Notes: generated from the sequence alone by a model not told the origin. 32,181 nt of DNA from Nemertoderma westbladi (GCA_032718475.1 JAUCBJ010001081.1:1-32181); one strand, 5' to 3'; shown: positions 9,801 through 18,718, counted from the first letter of the stretch. Program-made: numbers and translations.

Positions 9801-12366
9801 GTCCAGCCCTTCTGGCTGCCAGAATCTTATGCAATTAGCTTTGCATGGTATCGAGTACGTTCTCGTTTACCTCGATGACGTCATACTGTATACCCGGGAA
9901 TGGGACACCCACGTAAGTACTATTATCATTCTATTACGTAGAATTATCGATCTCGGCTTGAAGCTCAAACCAAGTAAGTGCATGTTCGGGGCAACATCTG
10001 TAAAATTCCTAGGCCATGTGATAGATAGCTCAGGGCAGCATATGGACAAGGATAAGGTCCAAGCCATGGTTGATTTCCCGCGACCGGCCACTGCAAAGCA
10101 ACTTTATAGCTTCCTAGGATTATGTGGTTACTATAGGAAATTTATTAAGGATTATGGTAAGATTGTAGCTCCCTTGAACGTGTTGTTAAGGAAAAACCAA
10201 GAGTTCGTATGGACAAGCGATTGTGAGCAGGCTTTTACATTCCTTAAGAAACGCCTAATTAATAACCCTATTCTAGAACACCCTGATTTCGACCAGCCGT
10301 TTTACTTAGAGACTGACGCTAGCGGTATAGCTTTAGGAGCTGTTTTATATCAGGATGCGGGCGTAATCGCTTACTCATCGAGGTCGCTAAGCAACGCTGA
10401 GAGAAAGTGGTCCATTACGGAGCTAGAGGCTTTAGCCGTGGTCTGGGCAATGCAGAAACACAGGTTTTACCTCATTGGCCGCGCATTTACGTTAGTTTCG
10501 GATCATAAACCACTCAGTTGTTTACAGACCAAACTCGAACTTCCAGGGCGTTTGCAGCGATGGGCCGTTAAACTGTCTGAATTTAATTTCAATTTTGTTT
10601 ACAGGCCAGGCCGACTTAACCGCGCTGATTGTCTTTCTAGAATACCATTACAGGTAACCCCTGGCAACCAACGAGACGAAACCGTTTCTAATGAACCGGT
10701 TGCCATGGATACGTTACTTCCCCCTATGCATAATGACCCAGTCTCGTCAGATAATTATTGCTTGATAGGACTAGCCAATTTAGACCTACATAATGATAGC
10801 GATAGACCAAACGCTGTTGAGGTGGACCTAGACAATGGCGTGCAGCCGCCAAAACCTAATCCATGTGACATTCTAAGTTCCCCAGACAGACCCAACCACG
10901 ATAGTGACGTCACATACATTATCAATAATGACAATAATAATAATTGGACACTTCCGGGCGGCCAACAGTACTGCACATTGACTGCCTTGCGTAAGTTACA
11001 ATCAGAAGACAATAACTTACAGCCTATGATTGATACATTACTGGACACAGCTGTTACAATAGCCGATGCCGATGTGCGCAAATCGCTACACGAGTATCGT
11101 TACATGCTCAAGTTTAGAGCACAATATGTTATGGTTGACAATATACTCTGCCATTTATCAACAAGTAACGGTAAATCGAAGGTACAGATTGTAGTTCCTA
11201 AGTTACTAAGGCAACAAATTATATCCATGTGTCACGATGAAAAGTCTCACATGGGTATTGATAAAACGGTAGGTGCTATCCATATGAAGTATTATTGGGT
11301 AGGTATAAAGGATAATGTTAAGCAGCACATTCGTGAATGTGACCCATGCCAGCGTAGGAAGGGCGTCCCTCAGACCCAACCACTGTCACCTCTCCCAGTC
11401 GTTGAACGTGTCTTGCAACGCCTTTCAATTGATATTGTTAAAGGCTTCCAGACGTCATCTAAAGGTAACAAGGTTATCCTTACAGTAGTTGATCATCTTA
11501 CTCGTTACGCTTCCCTCCTCCCGTTACCAAATGAAGAAGCTGCTACCGTTGCCAGGGCTTTAGTGGATGGTATTTTTCTTATATACGGCGCCCCCGAGAG
11601 TTTATTAAGCGATAGGGGTAGTAATTTCACGTCTAATTTATTCAAGGAATTAACTGCAATGTTTGGTATTGTTTCCGTATTTACGTCGGTATACCACCCA
11701 GCTTGCAATGGTCTTACAGAACGCATTAACCAGTTAGCTGTAAACATGTTATCGTTGACAGCTACCAACCCGCATAATTGGGACGAGTTTATTCCCGCTG
11801 TTGCGTTTAATTATAATACTTCGATTCAGAGTACACTTAAGGAAACTCCTTTCTCTTTAATGTATGGGCGACAGGCGACAACTCAAGTAGACACGCAGAT
11901 AGCCCGGCCGTACAGCTTGCTAGCAGATGAAGCAACATTCGCAGACGAATTAAGGTTTCGTTTGGAGCGGGCCCATGGGATAGCCAGGGAAGCTCTTAGG
12001 CTTACACAGGTGAAACAGAAACAATACCACGACGGTAAGCTGGGGAAGCGCCAACGCAGTAACATTCGAACCTACACTAAGGGGCAGTCTGTATTATACT
12101 ATGATAGGACGACCAAAGGTAAGAATACGAAGCTGAGCTTCAGGTTTAGGGGTCCTTATGCTATTGTTGATCAGGTTGGTAAATCAAGTTATGCCATTAA
12201 ACTGTTGGGAAAATCGGGAAAACCAAATCCACGTTCTCGACTTATTATTGTAAATGTGAAGGACTTAAAACCATACTATAGGGAAGAAAGTAACTCCACG
12301 GGAGATGATACAGATAGGGGGAACGACAGTGCGGACGTCTACGACGGTGACGATAGCGACCTTTGA
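6844..12366 (+). CDS. Gypsy Gag-Pol polyprotein, single ORF
   Basis: 1840 codons with no frameshift between gag and pol. Order: basic Ser/Arg-rich N-terminus (1-78); nine 13-residue repeats (79-190); a Gag capsid-like region starting at an internal Met193; a CCHC zinc knuckle at 489-502 (CYNCGEPGHYSRNC); an Asn/Pro-rich spacer; aspartic protease with DSG at 574-576; reverse transcriptase with motif A Asp949 and YLDD at 1009-1012; RNase H with Asp1158 and the TELEAL block (Glu1193); integrase with zinc-binding His1464, His1469, Cys1499, Cys1502 and a DD35E core of Asp1530, Asp1590 and Glu1626; and a C-terminal RGPY-type domain near 1770. All catalytic residues are present, so it could be functional. 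ATG 6844 is the first in frame. Met193 would start a more usual Gag lacking the repeat extension, so the true start is uncertain. Confidence 0.95.
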   Translation: MPARRPERKQAGNFPTGKPSYRQKLRSASGSPHPDSTDEHSFLYKSSGAVSKLRRGSLSPSLHGSRQQRGSLNRSISGPPTTRQRDSSTAAPPTTRRRDSLTVAPSTTRRRDSPTVAPPTTRRRDSPTVAPPTTRRRDSPTVAPPTTRRRDSPTVAPPTTRRRDSPTVAPSTTRRRDSPTVAPPTTRRRDPTMESIRKEPDCFDGSGDFEAWNRSVQRIARLRGWKNDALGKIVPVYLTGRTARVLDELAEHEQENYDAIRDILRARFCPQDTSFVYNELLDRKQKVGETISEFSDIITSLGVQAFPGMSTEQRELLLLPIFYRGISPELARSIRLTEPRNFGEAVHRARREELYLRQENNGIFGCELGDRRDQSNRPREPPPSTRQTSYSKVSFSEQSPKQTDMSYLERQLKDLQLKLSNQTPNTSSYPRANYNNNYSRDNHGRGQNNWFDPNARWTGTSGTGNSRDSSNRGFTPRSNNYSSNSSVTCYNCGEPGHYSRNCTRPRTNTNSNPNRQYSNPNYNPNPNFNPNPNPNTNRDLNPNPAPMYTAVVSNKLDMHFPVRIENEDGEAFLDSGSHYSLIDFRKLPSGVQLRALDLPPISGIGGQVKPMGLATLQISVTSNFSVSLEVHVADLSCVGIPPFLLGLDFVSIACASIDFLDRCLVLTNQERVYFARLNTPSNAGNGKSTNPFCCFVSAIDKTTIPAGTQVRLAGKLYDNGLLAESVMIEPLVKSRGSYLTARSVVSNPLDGSGKVPVQLLNPNNYPVTIYRNQKIALYCTVDNDSFNKEVKQDSVERDIQREYLAKELPLDHLEPQQRTQLIDIATQHAAAFSLGDCDIGKTDLLEHRIPLKPEAKPFYTRPRTVPMGLRKEIDKQVGNMLAAGVIQPSNSEWGAPIILSKKKDGKWRFCVDLRRLNAAAVPQFWPLPRIDEMLSEIGTARPKYFTTLDFKSMFWQVPLAAEDTHKTAFVTHSGHYEFVRMPFGLQSSPSGCQNLMQLALHGIEYVLVYLDDVILYTREWDTHVSTIIILLRRIIDLGLKLKPSKCMFGATSVKFLGHVIDSSGQHMDKDKVQAMVDFPRPATAKQLYSFLGLCGYYRKFIKDYGKIVAPLNVLLRKNQEFVWTSDCEQAFTFLKKRLINNPILEHPDFDQPFYLETDASGIALGAVLYQDAGVIAYSSRSLSNAERKWSITELEALAVVWAMQKHRFYLIGRAFTLVSDHKPLSCLQTKLELPGRLQRWAVKLSEFNFNFVYRPGRLNRADCLSRIPLQVTPGNQRDETVSNEPVAMDTLLPPMHNDPVSSDNYCLIGLANLDLHNDSDRPNAVEVDLDNGVQPPKPNPCDILSSPDRPNHDSDVTYIINNDNNNNWTLPGGQQYCTLTALRKLQSEDNNLQPMIDTLLDTAVTIADADVRKSLHEYRYMLKFRAQYVMVDNILCHLSTSNGKSKVQIVVPKLLRQQIISMCHDEKSHMGIDKTVGAIHMKYYWVGIKDNVKQHIRECDPCQRRKGVPQTQPLSPLPVVERVLQRLSIDIVKGFQTSSKGNKVILTVVDHLTRYASLLPLPNEEAATVARALVDGIFLIYGAPESLLSDRGSNFTSNLFKELTAMFGIVSVFTSVYHPACNGLTERINQLAVNMLSLTATNPHNWDEFIPAVAFNYNTSIQSTLKETPFSLMYGRQATTQVDTQIARPYSLLADEATFADELRFRLERAHGIAREALRLTQVKQKQYHDGKLGKRQRSNIRTYTKGQSVLYYDRTTKGKNTKLSFRFRGPYAIVDQVGKSSYAIKLLGKSGKPNPRSRLIIVNVKDLKPYYREESNSTGDDTDRGNDSADVYDGDDSDL
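7078..7413 (+). repeat. 39-bp in-frame repeat in Gag N-terminus
   Basis: Nine tandem 39-bp units (the last one shortened), starting at 7078 and keeping exact phase to 7390. They encode PPTTRRRDSPTVA with minor changes. The coded peptide is strongly basic and rich in Ser/Thr/Pro. Open frames on the opposite strand and in other frames here follow from the repeat. Confidence 0.93.
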
Positions 12367-13148
12367 CCGTTGACGCAAATTATAGAGACGTAGTCGATGT
12401 GACTTGACTGTTTGCTGGTTACCATGGCTACATAGATAAATTGCATTTATTAACAATGAATAACTTTTGTTTGGAAAAAAATTGTTATCCTGAATTATTT
12501 AGATATTGTGATTTTTTTTAAATTCCGTTCCATTGCTCGGCTCTCACCCGTTATTCGCCCACGAGATATTTTGTGCCTCAGTTATGTACATTTTGTAGAG
12601 TATTCTCTATTCTGTATGTATTATTATTTACCTTATGTACATAACTCCAACATATATATTTTTTTGTATATTTTTGTTACGTCATTACGTATTATTATTA
12701 CATAAGATACGGATAGATAGATACTGTATGGATGGATACATGTTTATGATAGATACTGTATGGATACATTTTCATGTGATAGATACACGTATTAATTATT
12801 TACTTATATAGCCTTTATTTATTGTGGCAGTGACACATTTTATGGATTGTACTATGGTCGGTTACTTACGGTGCGATTTATAGATTGCAATTATGCTTGA
12901 TATAGTGTTATTTGGTTACTCATTGAGTTGTACGTGTTATTCTTTAGTCATACTGGCTTACGATACATGCAGCACGAAATTTCGATTTAGATATTATTGG
13001 CCTTAGGCTAGTTGAATGTATTGTTGGTATCGTGCTTCATATACAGTATCTATACTGCCGTTGAGGTAGACTTTACTTGTTGATGTAGTCATTAGACTTG
13101 GCGTTTGTAGTTTGTGCGTTCTAGAAACTCGTGGGCGAGTTTTTTTTT
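12367..13148 (+). other. Gypsy 3' non-coding region
   Basis: The 0.78 kb between the pol stop and the polypurine tract has no long ORF and no signal-peptide or transmembrane envelope-like product. It is AT-rich and contains a short degenerate tandem repeat around 12716-12785 (three GATAGATAC-containing copies, spaced 32 and 30 bp). Confidence 0.8.
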
Positions 13149-13160
13149 AAGAAGGGGGGA
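13149..13160 (+). promoter_or_regulatory. Polypurine tract
   Basis: AAGAAGGGGGGA sits immediately before the 3' LTR TGTG and would prime plus-strand DNA synthesis. Its position and composition are typical. Confidence 0.9.
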
Positions 13161-13574
13161 TGTGATATTGTATTATGGGATGGTGTATTATTGGACTGAT
13201 TAGTATGTATTGTATAGGTTAAGTAGGTATGATATAGTAGTATCTTGTTAGCACCTAGGGTGTGAACAGAACAGCTGGTTGTACGGTAGTTGTCAGGGAT
13301 ATAGTCCTGGGGGCAGGGCGCAGTCAGCAGTTATCATTCAGTTTAGTTATTGAGATGACTTACCGGTGTAGGGTTGTCAGTCATGTTTTGTAGGTAGTTC
13401 GTTATTAGTTTCATTGTCTGATTGTATCATATCATTATTTGTTATTCATGTATCTCAATACACAATATACTGATATACTGCAGCTAGTTTCACTTCAGTC
13501 TTCTCCAGCTCACCCCTCGAGCGGGATAGTGCGTGGCCGTGGATCCGGGACCGGGCGCCGATAGCGCTTCCACA
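13161..13574 (+). repeat. Gypsy 3' LTR
   Basis: 414 bp with the same ends and, by eye, the same sequence as the 5' LTR. On the minus strand it supplies an artificial 28-codon tail and stop to the interrupted LINE ORF2. Confidence 0.95.
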
Positions 13575-13578
13575 CTAC
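13575..13578 (+). repeat. CTAC target duplication, right
   Basis: Second copy of the 4-bp duplication flanking the Gypsy element (the other is at 6239-6242). Confidence 0.85.
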
Positions 13579-16500
13579 GTAGTTTTTTCCGCAGCTTTTC
13601 AGTAATATTCGGTACCCAGGCAACAGCACAGTATGTATAAATCGGTAAAATATATGTGTTAAAAATGAATATAGCCGTTCTCTCAGTTAAAAATCGAACT
13701 ATAAAGCTAAATTGTCGCACTGAGTAATTAGCTTTATGAACAACGTGATTGACATGCTGGTTCCACGATAAATCTTGGGAAATAAATACACCTAAATATT
13801 TTACCGCTGTGGGACGTGGAACACATTTACCATCAATTACAATACGTGATGCAGAAATATCAAGCAGTAGCTCATTTTGTAAGTTTCGAGGTATGAAGCA
13901 AAGCTCCTCTGACTTCTTAGGATTAATCTTTAAATTTTTCTCAATAGATCTTTCGATTATATTTGCAATCGTATTTTCATATACTAAGTTATCTGACCAA
14001 TTTGTAATCGCTTTTTGGGTCCGCGTGTCATCGGAATATTTCGCTATAGAATTGTCTGTGGATTTAATATCATCTGTATTTTTCGTAAATAAAGGTCCGC
14101 TCATGGGCCCGCCTTGAGGGAAACCGACTGTCACTGCTTGCTCAGCCGACATTACCGTTCCTGATTTAACGATTTGTCGAAAGTTATTCATATAAGAATG
14201 AATCCAGGTTGCTAGCCATTTATATTCTGGGGATAACTCGTTCAACAGTTTATTTAGAAACTTGCGCTGAAGAACCGTATTGAACGCTGAAGAGTAGTCT
14301 ATGAAAATGCATTTTGCTATTGTTGATGGTGTGTCCAATGCAGATGAAATTTGATGGATTAAAGTAATTACTGCATCTGCCGTTGATCGATTCTTTTTAT
14401 AAGCGAATTGGCAATTATCGTCTGATAATTCAGTAGCCATTCGAAACATCTCAAGTGCAAGCTTGTCTATACCGCGAGCACTAATTGGAGAAACACATAC
14501 CGGTCGAAATGTTTTCATGTCTTCTATAGTTGAATCTTTACTCTTAGCCAACGATGACACATATGCCTTTTTCCATTCCAGGGGATACTTTTGTGACTGG
14601 AAGCTCTGTGTGTACATAGTGGCGTAGGGGATGCTAAGTTCCCTCGCAAAAGTTTTGTAGATGGATGCGTCCGCTATCCCAGGTCCGCAAGCTGTCTTCG
14701 CATCCAAAACTCTAAATTTGTCCTCCACCTGTTTCGGAGTAATTACTGTTTCGTTGGGATATATTGTTCCAGAAAACACATCGTCATCCTTTGGAGTATC
14801 TTCATTAAATCTAACAAAAAATTTGCTCAATTTTTCAACTTCATCTTCGTTGAAACTAGTTTTTAATCGCTTGCCCTTTAAAGGCAACTGACAACAAGCA
14901 TATAATTCCGTTTTCGTCATCGAACGAAAACTCTTCTGTCTGCTATTGAGAACCAATCGGTTTATCTTTCGTTGAATCCCATTTCGAAGTGCTTTATCAC
15001 CGTTTCGAATTGCTTTCAATTTGTCCTTTAACAATGGTTTTAATTCAACTATTGGCATTCTAGAAGTAGCGGATATTACCTTTTTCCTTTTTACTGGAAG
15101 ATTTTCATCTATTACAAATTTAATGTATGATTCAGTTTGATCCACTGATGTACTAACATCATCATCTCTGAAAATACTCCAATCCGTTTCCTCAAAGATT
15201 TGACGAACTCTATCCATGTTTTCATTTGTAGCACTCAAATTCCGCGATAAACGAGTTTGGACTCTACGTTTATAAAGATTTTCGCAATTTTCCAGCGGTT
15301 CAAGGTAAATAGAATAATGATCAGGGCCAATAGGTGCCCCCACAATACAGTTGTAGACATCTCTGTTAGACACATACGCAATATCCAATTGTGAATTAGC
15401 GGGAATGAAAGTAGGCTGTTCCACCAGGTTATGAAGGTTGATTGATTCTAGGTAGCCTAACTTACTCTTATTGATGTCGCCAACAGCAATTAAAAACCCA
15501 CGGGGATGCAGACGCATAATCGTTGAGAAAATCTTTCTCAGTTCTTTACGAGTGACAGGCCACTTAGCCTGCGGTCTAATATAGATGTTAATAATTATCA
15601 CACACGAATACACCGACGGCAGAAATCTGGGTCGACAGGCAATTGCCAACAATTCCATGTCTGGCAGTGATACACTTCCGATAACCGCTGGTTTATTAGG
15701 GCACCACGATTTACTTGTGTATGTAAGAAGTCCACCTCCCCCCTTTTCTTTAGTAAAATTTTCGATTTTTCTGTCCAATCTTTCGAAGTGATAATCCTCA
15801 ATGACAATACTACCATCGGAAATATTCTTGTCTAGCTTTGTTTCTTGGATTGCGACTATAGAGTAGCCAGTTAAAAACACCATTTCTTTAAGCAAATGTA
15901 TCTTTGACGCAAAATGGAAAACATTGCTTGATATTATATATGGAAACGATTGTTTGCTGTTGTTCTGGGTATTTGGTTTACATTTCGGCGACGCGGTTGC
16001 GCCCGCCGGAGTAGTGGCCGACGTAGTGGCACCCGCAGGAGTCATGGCCGACTCAGTAGCGCCCGCCGGAGTCGTGGGCGACGCAGTGACGCCCGCCGGA
16101 GTCGTGGGCGATGCAGTGACGCCCGCCGGAGTCGTGGGTGACGCAGTGGCACCCGCAGGAGTAGTGGCCGACGCAGTGGGGCCAACCAGAGTCATGGGCG
16201 ACGCAGTGGCGCCCGCAGGAGTCGTGGCCGATGCAGTAGCGCCCGCCGGAGTCGTGGGCGACGCAGTGATGCCCGCTGGAGTCGTGGGCGATGCAGTGAC
16301 GCCCGCCGGAGTCGTGGGTGACGCAGTGGCACCCGCAGGAGTAGTGGCCGACGCAGTGGGGCCAACCAGAGTCATGGGCGACGCAGTGGCGCCCGCAGGA
16401 GTCGTGGCCGATGCAGTAGCGCCCGCCGGAGTCGTGGGCGACGCAGTGATGCCCGCCGGAGTCGTGGGCGATGCAGGGGCGCCCGCCGGAGTCGTGGGCG

Positions 16501-17125
16501 ACGCAGTTGCGCCCGCAGGAGTCGTAGCCGACACAGTAGCGCCCGCCGGAGTCATGGGCGACGCAGTGACGCACGCCGGAGTCATGGGCGATGCAGTGAC
16601 GCCCGCCGGAGTCGTGGGCGACACAGTGGCGCCCGCAGGAGTAGTGGCCGACGCAGTGGCGCCAACCAGAGTCATGGGTGACGCAGTGGCGCCCGCAGGA
16701 GTCGTAGCCGACGCAGTAGCACCCGCCGGAGTCATGGGCGATGCAGGGGCGCCCGCCGGAGTCGTGGGCAACGCAGTGGCGCCCGCAGGAGTCGTGGCCG
16801 ATGCAGTAGCGCCCGCCGGAGTCATGGGTGATGCAGTGACAACCACCGGAGTCATGGGCGACGCAGTGGCACCCGCTAGAGTAGTGGGGGACATAGTGGC
16901 GCCCACCGTAGTCGTGGGAGACGCAGTGGTGCCCACCGGAGTCGTGGGCGCCGCAGTGGCGCCCGCAGGAATAGTGGCCGACGCAGTAGCGCCCGCCGGA
17001 GTTGTGGGCGACGCAGTGACGCCCGCCGAAGTCATGGGCGATGCAGTGGCGCCCACTGGAGTAGTGGGGGACATAGTGGTGCCTGCCGTAGTCGTGGGTG
17101 ATGCAGTGGCACCAGCCAGAGTCAT
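13575..17125 (-). pseudogene. LINE ORF2 (endonuclease-reverse transcriptase), interrupted
   Basis: ORF2 nicks target DNA and reverse-transcribes the LINE RNA. The N-terminal third, from ATG 17125 (open upstream to 17176), is a Thr/Pro/Ala repeat linker. The APE-type endonuclease follows: AIQETKL with the Glu at about 15842-15844, VGDIN, a LDIAYVSN block and PDHYSI (canonical SDH reads PDH here). The reverse transcriptase comes next: FRPVCVSPI, FIDYSSAF (Asp at 14297-14299), GFPQGGPMSGPLF and YSDD (14026-14031; most relatives have YADD). The frame is uninterrupted until the 3' LTR at 13574, which removes the last 93 codons. Upstream it is in the same frame as ORF1, separated by one UGA. GTG 17146 could extend the frame slightly, but ATG 17125 is the first AUG. 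Confidence 0.9.
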
Positions 17126-17170
17126 GGGCGATGCAGTGGCGCCCACCGGAGTCGTTGGCGACGCAGCAAC
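15990..17170 (-). repeat. 30-bp coding minisatellite in LINE ORF2
   Basis: About 39 copies of a 30-bp unit containing GCCCGCAGGAGTCGTGG (plus-strand sense). The phase is unbroken, with not a single net indel over nearly 1.2 kb. In LINE sense each unit codes ten residues such as TPAGATASPT. There is a higher-order period of 180 bp: 16141-16260 recurs exactly at 16321-16440, and 16081-16140 nearly so at 16261-16320. It begins within about ten bases after the ORF1 stop and ends before the endonuclease. Confidence 0.95.
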
Positions 17171-17173
17171 AAG

Positions 17174-17179
17174 TAGTCA
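17174..17179 (-). promoter_or_regulatory. UGA-CUA stop context between ORF1 and ORF2
   Basis: ORF1 ends TTG GAT TGA, followed in the same frame by CTA CTT GTT and then the ORF2 linker with no other stop. UGA followed by CUA is an established leaky-stop context in animals and viruses; the strongest form, UGA CUA G, has G next where this has C. Readthrough would give an ORF1-ORF2 fusion. Reinitiation at AUG 17125, 51 bases downstream, is the alternative. Confidence 0.6.
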
Positions 17180-18325
17180 ATCCAACGCTTCCGCAGGAAT
17201 AACATTGGCGTTACTGTCGTTGGGCTGAGTGCTATTGTTTGTGGGGCGCTTTGGCAGTGTTGCTACATCGCGTACTTCATCGCCATAAATAACCCACTTT
17301 TTGGACTGGTCGGAAGCTGTAAGAGCGCGACGTTTCTGACGTAGACTGAAACGCAATGCTGCCTCTTCAGGAGTATAATCGGGAGAGATATAGACTGTAG
17401 AGAACCGCTGCGATAGACGAAGATTTTTTGCGCGTTTAATGAGTTCGGCCCTCTTATCAGAGGGCAGGGTGACGACTATTCGTGGGGCTATACCTACTAC
17501 AGTTTTACCGACTTGCCGGTGTGTCAAATCACGCTCGCTAATCGACACGTTAAGTTCGGCCGCTATTTCCCGAATAGTTTTATCTGTTTCCGCATGGGGG
17601 GACGACGGTAAACCGCTGATTGTAATATTGTTTTTTCGGCGATCATGCTCAGAGTTCTCATGTCTGATCCTCTGAGAAAGTAGAGCTACGTTATCCTGTG
17701 TACTCGTTCCTCTAGTCCTCGGTGTTGCATGGCGCCTTTTGGAAGAAAAAACTTTTTTCCATTGCCCGTTATAGTCTGCCTCAGCAGATTTCTGGGAAAA
17801 CTGTACGTTTTGGTTATCAACTTCAATGATACTCTCACACTCACTGCTGTTATCACGGGAAACTGCATGCGAATCCACTACTTCCTGCAGGGTTTCCAGT
17901 TTATCCTCGAGCTCTGTGCGATGATCGGTTACCCTACTATTAAGAGTACCTAGACGAGTTTCTGTATTATTAATTTTCTCGGAGAGCCGAGAGATCTCTT
18001 CCTTAAGTTTACTAATCGTATCAGCATTGTCAGTGATTCTACAGACGTGTTTGGCGACGCACTTCCCACAATAGAATTCTACGCTGCCGAAATCAACGCC
18101 GGGTGCTGTGATACATATCATTGCAATATCACAGCTGGAACCAGAGCATTGAACCTCTATTTCGTGCAGGCCATCAGCGCGAGGCGGAGTTTCCTGAGTC
18201 TGAACGTTTCCGACAGTATCCTTTTGGCCAGAACGGGTAACGGTAGTCTTGCCATTAACGGGTCTCCCGTCCAAAGTTTGTCGCCTTATCGTCTGATACG
18301 GTGTGGATAACCTTCGCGATGTCAT
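17177..18325 (-). CDS. LINE ORF1, nucleic-acid-binding protein
   Basis: 382 residues from ATG 18325; a TTG-initiated extension to 18334 is unlikely. A cysteine cluster at residues 60, 65, 71, 86, 89 and 95 (with CGKC) resembles a PHD-like zinc finger. A heptad-rich coiled coil spans about 100-150. An RRM-like segment starting NNITISGLP lies at about 232-310, with a basic C-terminal region after it. This layout fits ORF1 proteins of CR1-like LINEs, which coat the LINE RNA and act as nucleic-acid chaperones. It is intact and lies directly upstream of ORF2 in the same frame. Confidence 0.85.
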   Translation of the reverse strand: MTSRRLSTPYQTIRRQTLDGRPVNGKTTVTRSGQKDTVGNVQTQETPPRADGLHEIEVQCSGSSCDIAMICITAPGVDFGSVEFYCGKCVAKHVCRITDNADTISKLKEEISRLSEKINNTETRLGTLNSRVTDHRTELEDKLETLQEVVDSHAVSRDNSSECESIIEVDNQNVQFSQKSAEADYNGQWKKVFSSKRRHATPRTRGTSTQDNVALLSQRIRHENSEHDRRKNNITISGLPSSPHAETDKTIREIAAELNVSISERDLTHRQVGKTVVGIAPRIVVTLPSDKRAELIKRAKNLRLSQRFSTVYISPDYTPEEAALRFSLRQKRRALTASDQSKKWVIYGDEVRDVATLPKRPTNNSTQPNDSNANVIPAEALD

Positions 18326-18447
18326 AGCTAACAAATATCATCAATAAATAAACCAAAAAAAATACTATTCAACTAAGGGATATAATATTCAATATAATGT
18401 ACATGTCATAATGTACATATATTGTTGTATGCATATAATGTATATAT
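18326..18447 (-). other. LINE 5' leader
   Basis: 122 bp of AT-rich sequence between the ORF1 start and the right 60-bp duplication. It contains repeated ATAATGTACAT-like motifs (about 18385-18445). Its status as 5' UTR follows from the placement of the duplication and is inferred. Confidence 0.55.
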
Positions 18448-18507
18448 GTTTATATTACATATTATATAATATTGTTTTTATTTATAACATTTGTACCTAG
18501 GCAATTA
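18448..18507 (+). repeat. 60-bp target-site duplication, right copy
   Basis: Identical by eye to 5469-5528 and in the same orientation, directly upstream (in LINE sense) of the LINE 5' end. Confidence 0.85.
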
Positions 18508-18712
18508 AATGTATGTCATGTGTCCCGTAATTTAACTACTGTATATGGATACAAACTCTTATGACACTAATAAACAATACCAATCTAACAATGCCTATAT
18601 AATATTAATGAACGTAGTTACAGAATTAGTTACCAAATAAAATATATATTTCGAGCAATTCTTATACAAGGACGGATTTCAGTACTAAAATATATTATAT
18701 TAAATTTAGTTG

Positions 18713-18718
18713 TTTATT
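18713..18718 (-). terminator. Candidate poly-A signal overlapping EGLN stop
   Basis: On the minus strand AATAAA overlaps the TAA stop of the hydroxylase gene (AAA TAA AC). A further AT-rich stretch follows. A 3' end this close to the stop would be unusually short, so the site may be fortuitous. Confidence 0.3.

Larger units (their letters stand above)
6243..13574 (+). mobile_element. Complete Ty3/Gypsy LTR retrotransposon
   Basis: A 7.33-kb element: 414-bp LTR, tRNA-type primer site, leader, one 1840-codon Gag-Pol ORF, 0.8 kb of non-coding DNA, polypurine tract and 414-bp LTR. It is inserted opposite to, and inside ORF2 of, the surrounding LINE. LTRs that read as identical, a clean 4-bp duplication and an intact ORF all indicate a very recent, probably autonomous insertion. 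There is no envelope-like ORF after pol, so it is a retrotransposon and not an errantivirus-type element. Confidence 0.96.
5529..18447 (-). mobile_element. Full-length CR1-like LINE, split by a Gypsy insertion
   Basis: In minus-strand order: a 122-bp AT-rich 5' leader (18447-18326), ORF1 (18325-17177), an in-frame UGA, a repeat-coded linker, APE endonuclease, reverse transcriptase, the Gypsy insertion, the RT C-terminal region (6238-5959), a 3' UTR and an AAT-rich tail at 5529-5545. Without the inserted Gypsy element and one copy of its target duplication the LINE is about 5.58 kb. Both ORFs lack internal stops or frameshifts other than the UGA between them and the insertion, so the copy looks young. 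The clade is assigned from the ORF1 (Cys cluster plus coiled coil plus RRM-like region) and from the ORF2 order EN-RT without RNase H. CR1, L2 and Rex1 relatives cannot be told apart here. Confidence 0.88.

Noticed and set aside
12367-13148. Possible env gene of the Gypsy element
   Set aside because: No ORF over about 65 codons, and no signal peptide or transmembrane pattern.
15600-15870. Plus-strand short frames opposite the LINE endonuclease
   Set aside because: Antisense shadows of a recognised coding domain.
15924-17228. Long plus-strand open frame (434 codons) and another minus-strand frame (375 codons) across the LINE repeat
   Set aside because: A 30-bp unit with no stop in any frame gives open frames on both strands. 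Only the frame joining ORF1 to the endonuclease has domains.
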